Part shown: one piece after another, positions 59,275-64,000 of the stretch
Numbering within the stretch: the stretch's first letter is position 1
Layout: the number at the start of each line of letters is the position of its first letter
Assembly: GCA_026225945.1 (NCBI GenBank)
Contig: JAMJFZ010000681.1
Span: forward strand, 77,058-141,057
Length of the DNA: 64,000 nt
DNA from: Cricetomys ansorgei
Taxonomy: Eukaryota; Chordata; Mammalia; Rodentia; Nesomyidae
Direction of reading: 5' to 3'
The notes under the pieces: generated by a model
Database searches by the model: none
Seen by the model: only the letters and a program-made list of their open reading frames with translations
What the model was told of the DNA's origin: nothing
Made by a program: the position numbers and the translations under genes

Positions 59275-59689
59275 AATGGGGCCTGCCTCATGGGTTATGA
59301 CATTCCACTGGCTAACCCAACATGAAGACAGGGAAGAAGAAAAAGAATCTTCAGACCTCGAAGAGTCCAGTTTGTTTTGTTTTATTTTCTGCAAAACTGT
59401 CCAGATACTGGTGAGTTGATGTGGTCCTGACAAGTCACATCTGCTAAGGTAATGAGAACTCCACCCCACAAGGAAACTCTTCCTGCAGACAAAGTGACAG
59501 TTGATTTTCCTGCAAACAAGATTCTATCTTAAATTCTGGAAAGTATTTCTTCAGGTTCAGCACACAGAAGCTGTCTTTCAGCACTGGCCAGGTTGTATCT
59601 CATGATGGTAGCTGAACTTGATACTGTAAGAGTCACTCAGGTGGTGCTGGTTTGAAGGCATGAAGGTATCTTTGGAGAGCACCTGAGGC

Positions 59690-59947
59690 TTGGCACTGTG
59701 AGAGGCCAGAAGAGGCAATTAGTGAGGGTGCAGCCTCAGTAGTAGTTTTAGGCCAGGATTGAAGGGGTTGGGTAAAGAAGCTAAGGGTTGGCATCATGAA
59801 AGGAGTCCAGGAGTTATTTTTGGTGAAGGTTCAGCTGCAGTAGCAATTGAAGGCCCAGATCGAAGGGGTCATACAGAGAAGTTTAACCTTGGCACCATGA
59901 AGAGAGCACAGGAGAGGCTATTGGTGAAAGTGCAACCCGGTTGCAGC
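59690..59947 (+). repeat. About 98-bp tandem repeat inside the ERVK-type element
   Basis: Units begin TTGGCA at 59,690, 59,788 and 59,889 (periods 98 and 101). Each continues with a GAG/CAGGAG-type block, then GGTGAAGGT/GGTGAAAGT and CAGC. The third unit is partial. The related element at 63,380-64,000 contains the same kind of sequence. Confidence 0.75.
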
Positions 59948-60316
59948 AAGGGACCCCAGCAGTTCTGAAGATGCCACTACCATGGAATGACCACCAAGAA
60001 CAGCAACAGCAGTGAAGAGGAGCCATCCATAAACTAGAGGAAAAGCTGTGTGTACTGCAAAGGTCAGAGCCAGAGAAATGAACCAGGCCCTTTAGAGGAG
60101 CCCAGAAGATTGTGAGTGAATTCCAGATATTGATAATTCCAGACACTGATAATGTTTTTCTGCTGTCCAAAGACATTGTGAAAAGCTTGATAGATATTTA
60201 GTTTCATTTGGCCATCTCCTTGTGATGGTTCCTCTTCTAAACAGTTTTGTTCATGTAGTGTTTAATTGTGTTGTAGAGATAAAGCAATATTTTTGTCTTA
60301 TGCAGAAAAGGGGAGT

Positions 60317-60659
60317 TATTCCAGAAGTTTATTTTTAGTTATGTATAAAATAATTGTTATGTGCATGGTTGGCTGAGGCACTACCCTGCTCTTGGGAATT
60401 TTGTGTTGTTTGCAGGTATTGTATCTATGTGGGGAATGTGTGATTGCTAATGATCTGCAGGTGCTATCAGTAGAACACTTGAGCACCTGAGGAATTCTGG
60501 ATCAATGAAAACGTCTGAGCTTAGATAAACAGAGCTCCATTATCCAGTATGGAGCTGGGCATGATAATGGTTCCCTCTGCTGAGGTCTGGCAGGGCTTGC
60601 ACCTATGAATATACCTCCTTCTTATCCTTGTTGAGCCTCCACAGCAGTGTACTACCACA
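60317..60659 (+). mobile_element. 3' LTR of the 58,948 element
   Basis: Begins TATTCCAGAAGTTTA straight after the polypurine tract and ends ACTACCACA. It matches the 5' LTR through TTGCTAATGATCTGCAGGTG and GAGGTCTG-CAGGGCTTGCAC. Confidence 0.85.
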
Positions 60660-60665
60660 TCTTTC

Positions 60666-61565
60666 CATTACATCCCATCAATAACAAGAAATAGCGAGCC
60701 AATGTCTTGTTCCATCTCATCTTCTGCTATATCTAATTGACCTGTCTAATGAGAGGTCAATATAAAGGGCTAAATGTCATCACCTCTTCCTTTACCAATG
60801 TAATTACTCTTATCTACAAGCAAATTCCCTCTGGGATGCCCTCTTGGTCTCACATGTTTTTCTTACAACACAAAGAATTGGGCAGGCAACCTCCACCACT
60901 GCTTGCTAACAGGCTCGTAACATATGTGCTATCTACAGGACTCAGTTATTTACTCAAAACCTTTAACCTATCTCAGAACATCTCCATACTCAAGTAGTGA
61001 CTCCTCCTTAGAGAAGAGAGTTGCCATCCCACTCCACATAGTCAAAGAAAGTACCACAAGGAATTACCATGTGGATGCTCCATTCAGAAATTTCCTCAGA
61101 CTACAAACTCTGCTTTGGTTGCTAGTGTTACCATCAAAAGCAAGGACATTCCTGGGTTAGGGGTAGGGCTTTTTTTTTTAGCACAACTCCCATATGTGCT
61201 GGGAATTTTAATTGGAAACTCTATTCTTAATTTACTATTAAATCCTCCATGGTCACAAGCTAAAATATAAAATTTCATTTTTTTTCTAAATATAATCTTA
61301 AAAGTCCATGTCATTGTGGTAAAAATCATGTATGTTCAATGTATATATATTTAGCACACTGGACAGAGCAGAGTATTGAAACTTTTAACCCCAAACCATT
61401 GCTTTTTCTATGACTTGAAAATGTGAGTATATTCCGGTTATTTTACAGACATTTGTTAATTGCCTTTTCTATAATGAGGGTCTTCAGTACAAATTAAAGA
61501 CAGTGGTAATTGTAATATATCTAAAACTTTTATCTATTTTAAAAACTCAGGCATGGCTGAAGTTA
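60666..61565. other. No gene recognised
   Basis: Chance frames only. Confidence 0.4.
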
Positions 61566-61569
61566 GGGG

Positions 61570-61737
61570 GGCTGAGAGATGGCTCTCTGGGTAAAAGTAA
61601 GTCTGAAATCTCGAAGGCATGGGTTAAAAAGGGCACATAGTTCATGCAATTGTTCTATGATTCCCTTCAGTGATCATGAATTGTGTCAGATTAAAGATAC
61701 TCTGCTCAAAAAACATAGCCAAGTTAGTACTGGGATT

Positions 61738-61740
<3 letters not shown>
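61570..61740 (+). mobile_element. B3/B2-type SINE, diverged
   Basis: The head GGCTGAGAGATGGCTCTCTG (61,570-61,589) is the polymerase III promoter end of a B2/B3 element. The body is degraded, and a (CA)n run follows. Confidence 0.65.

Positions 61741-61771
<31 letters not shown>
61741..61771. repeat. (CA)n microsatellite
   Basis: Pure CA run at the tail of the SINE. Confidence 0.95.
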
Positions 61772-61774
<3 letters not shown>

Positions 61775-61859
61775 GTAGTGGGAATAGGTAGGTGCAAATT
61801 TAGTTGTATGTTCTTATACTTTCAGTTTAATTTCCAACATTAGAATCATCATACTTGTG

Positions 61860-62060
61860 ACATTTTGAATGAGAATGGCCCCCCTAGGCTCATATGTTGA
61901 ATACTTGGTCCCCAGTTGGTGGAATTATTTGGAACTGATTAGGAGGTGTAAGGGAGATACACCTACTTATATTCTTTGGTAATAAGGTCACAATCCTAGC
62001 CTTCTCTAGATGGGAGTGAAAGAGGAGCAGGAACCCAACTTATATCCAATTTCATCAACA
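61860..62060 (+). mobile_element. Rodent medium-reiteration repeat, related family B, 5' part
   Basis: TGAATGAGAATGGCCCCCCT, AGGCTCATATGTTGAATAC, GGTCCCCAGTTGGTGG, and ATTAGGAGGTGTAAGG follow the 5' half of the family whose 3' half is at 30,495. Confidence 0.65.
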
Positions 62061-63078
62061 CTATGTCTTCTGTTACTGGTGGGTGTCATACGATAGTTTC
62101 AAGTTCTTGGCATATATTTGAAAAACTGAAATAAAGGTACACACAGATTGCAGAAGTATCAAGGTGACTTTATTCAAAGCAAAGTGATAAGACTTCTCAG
62201 ATATGCTGTCAAAAGTAACAGAACATGAGGTAAAATTGCTCTAAAACTTCAACTATTGTTTGTGGCATCCTTTCATGATGTTCAAAGGAAGGAGTTATTG
62301 GATGCTAAGGTAAATTGCTTGGCTGGTTTTCTATATATGTTGACAGTCTTACATTAGAGAACCATCTTCCATTGCACATGTCTGTTTCCATAATGAATCT
62401 TATTTTAATGATGGGCATGCCTGATTACGCATAGGCATAAGATGGAAAATAGGAAATTCTACCTAGAACTTCATTTAGAGAACACAGTTTAACTTCTTTT
62501 TGGCAAACATTCAGAGCCAATTCAGGTGAGGTTTCTACTCTCATACCTCGACATAACTAGGTACAACTGAATAGAATCCAAATTTGATAGATGGCAAAGG
62601 AAGAAAAAACATACCACATTTTTCACAGAGAGTTGTGATTGTACCCCATTACAAATGGGGAACCTAAGCTTATAAGAAGTTGATAAATGAATTATTCATA
62701 GAGGGTTGTATTTACACAATAAATTCAGGTAAGGGTCTCCTGAAAAGTTCATTATTAGAAGACAGGGGTTTGCAGAGCACAAACAAAATTGAGTCCCAGA
62801 TTTCTAAACTTTTCCTGATGTTTTGCCTGCATCAATCTTTGTAGTATCCAATTCTCCTACCCTAACTCCCCAATGAGCACATTCACAGTATTCTCTTTGT
62901 TCTGCTCAAACTAGAGTAACACAGTGTATGTTTGTGTAGTTCACAGGCATATGCAAGCAAAACACACACACATGTAAAATGAAATGAAAACCTCAACCCA
63001 ATCATCACAAAGAAACTTATGAACATATGAGAAACATCCAGTAGAAGAGCAGGTGCCAAAGGACTCCACGGCTTGATT
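62061..63078. other. No gene recognised
   Basis: Chance frames only. A short ACACACA stretch lies at 62,962-62,972. Confidence 0.4.
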
Positions 63079-63379
63079 TGTAGTTGTTCACTTACTATGG
63101 CAGATCACCAAACTGTACAAGGAGGCATATTCATTGGTTCAATCCCTGCCTGACCACCATCAAGGCAAGCACTATGCTGGACTGTGGAACCCCAAGCCTT
63201 GAGCTCAGGTGTTTTTGTTGACTCTGAACTCCCTACATACATAGCATAAGCAATCAAACATCCTGCACAGAAATCCAACACCTGCAGAGAATACAAAATG
63301 TGAAGACTTAGGCAGCACCTCACTCAACAGTTCAAGAAACAATTATTTGGTATGTAACTAAAAATAAACTTCTACAACA
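63079..63379 (-). mobile_element. 3' LTR of an ERVK-type element running off the right edge
   Basis: On the minus strand it begins TGTTGTAGAAGTTTATTTTT at 63,379 and ends ACAACTACA at 63,079. A polypurine tract (AGAAAAGGGGAAA, 63,392 to 63,380) lies directly upstream. Same family as 58,948. Its target duplication cannot be checked because the other end is outside the window. Confidence 0.85.
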
Positions 63380-64000
63380 TTTCCCCTTTTCTGTATATGA
63401 AAACTGCTTTAGCTCTACAACACAATTTAATATTACACCGGCAAAATTATTTACAAGACAAAAAATCATGAAGGCTGCTAATGCATAAGGCCAAATGAAA
63501 CCAAATATCTATCAAGCTTTTTCGCTCGCTCTGACCATTGTAGCACACACAGCTGTCCTTAAGGCCTTGGGTGGCTTCATTCCACTGTTGCTGCTGCTCT
63601 TGGTGGTCATTCCATTATAATGGCATCTTCAAAGCTTCCTTTGCTGCAACTGGGCTCCACTTCCACCAATAGCCTCTTCTGGGCTCTGTTCATGGTGTCA
63701 AACATCAATTTCTTTATCAGTTAGTTCTCTGAGGCTACACTGGGCTTCAGGAGGGAGATGAGAAGTTTGTGAAATGCTCTAGACCTGAAGAGAAGCATAA
63801 GACAGCCCGGCTTTCATTTCAACTTCAGGAAGAATGTCTAAAAAGTATCCAAATATAGAAAACTCTACTTGGACAAGTAGCAAGTCATCTGTCACCATAG
63901 ATGCTCCATAGGGTGGAGCTTTCAATTAATAAAACTCACAAGAAGACCATGTGGTCAGGATACAGTCCATCACAGGAGGCTAGTTCCTCTGCTTAAGTGG
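63380..64000 (-). mobile_element. Internal region of the ERVK-type element (continues outside)
   Basis: Minus-strand sequence matches 59,880-60,310 (for example ACACCATGAACAGAGCCCAG against ACCATGAAGAGAGCACAGG, then AGAGGCTATTGGTG). No retroviral protein motif is visible. Confidence 0.75.

Larger units (their letters stand above)
58948..60659 (+). mobile_element. Small ERVK-type LTR element, non-coding
   Basis: 1,712 bp, flanked by a perfect 6-bp duplication TCTTTC (58,942-58,947 and 60,660-60,665). Order: 5' LTR 58,948-59,274, about 1,040 bp of internal sequence, polypurine tract (AGAAAAGGGGAG, 60,304-60,315), and 3' LTR 60,317-60,659. No gag, pol or env motif is visible, so it was probably mobilised by another element's proteins or has lost its genes. 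The LTR family is shared with 36,767 and 63,079. Confidence 0.88.

Noticed and set aside
1..64000. ID-element search as a mouse/rat discriminator
   Set aside because: No clear ID copy was seen by eye, but absence by eye is not strong enough to assign species.

Overview
The window is mammalian nuclear DNA from a murine rodent. The evidence is B1 and B3-type SINEs, rodent L1 (Lx-type) 3' ends, an IAP-type LTR element, other ERVK LTRs with 6-bp target duplications, (CA)n/(TG)n runs, and fragments of two rodent-expanded testis gene families (SPEER/takusan and sperm motility kinase). I saw no obvious ID-element copies, which argues mildly for mouse rather than rat, but I cannot settle the species. 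There is no bacterial-style gene layout, and almost all short open frames are chance frames in repeats.

Layout. 1-350: end of an LTR. About 2,600-6,220: a nuclear copy of mitochondrial DNA (NUMT) on the minus strand carrying 16S rRNA, ND1, tRNA-Ile/Gln/Met and ND2, later interrupted by two SINEs and an L1 tail. About 6,235-7,480: common interspersed repeats and an L1 piece. 9,213-9,378: one SPEER/takusan-type glutamate-rich exon. About 11,760-14,280: an old, diverged tandem array with a period near 52 bp and a block of inverted units. 14,280-20,270: mostly unassigned sequence, with a small template-switch-like rearrangement near 16.9 kb. 20,840-24,120: older, SINE-poor sequence that keeps a MIR and holds the only CpG-island-like block, with a candidate first coding exon on the minus strand. 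24,800-33,000: L1 tails and other repeats.

35,340-36,690: a broken sperm motility kinase (Smok-type) gene on the minus strand, with an ERVK-type LTR just beyond its 5' end. 39,997-41,350: an LTR with part of its internal region. 43,310-49,940: a nest of elements. A minus-strand L1 lies between two blocks of one AT-rich tandem array and is itself hit by two solo LTRs with perfect 6-bp target duplications. 52,205-53,224: a collapsed IAP-type provirus. 58,948-60,659: a small non-coding ERVK-type element, also with a perfect 6-bp duplication. A related element runs off the right edge from 63,079.

No complete, intact host gene is present. The biology is that of a gene-poor, transposon-rich segment holding debris of germ-line multigene families. 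The points most worth checking are the NUMT, the SPEER exon, the CpG-island exon, the inverted minisatellite and the datable nested insertions.
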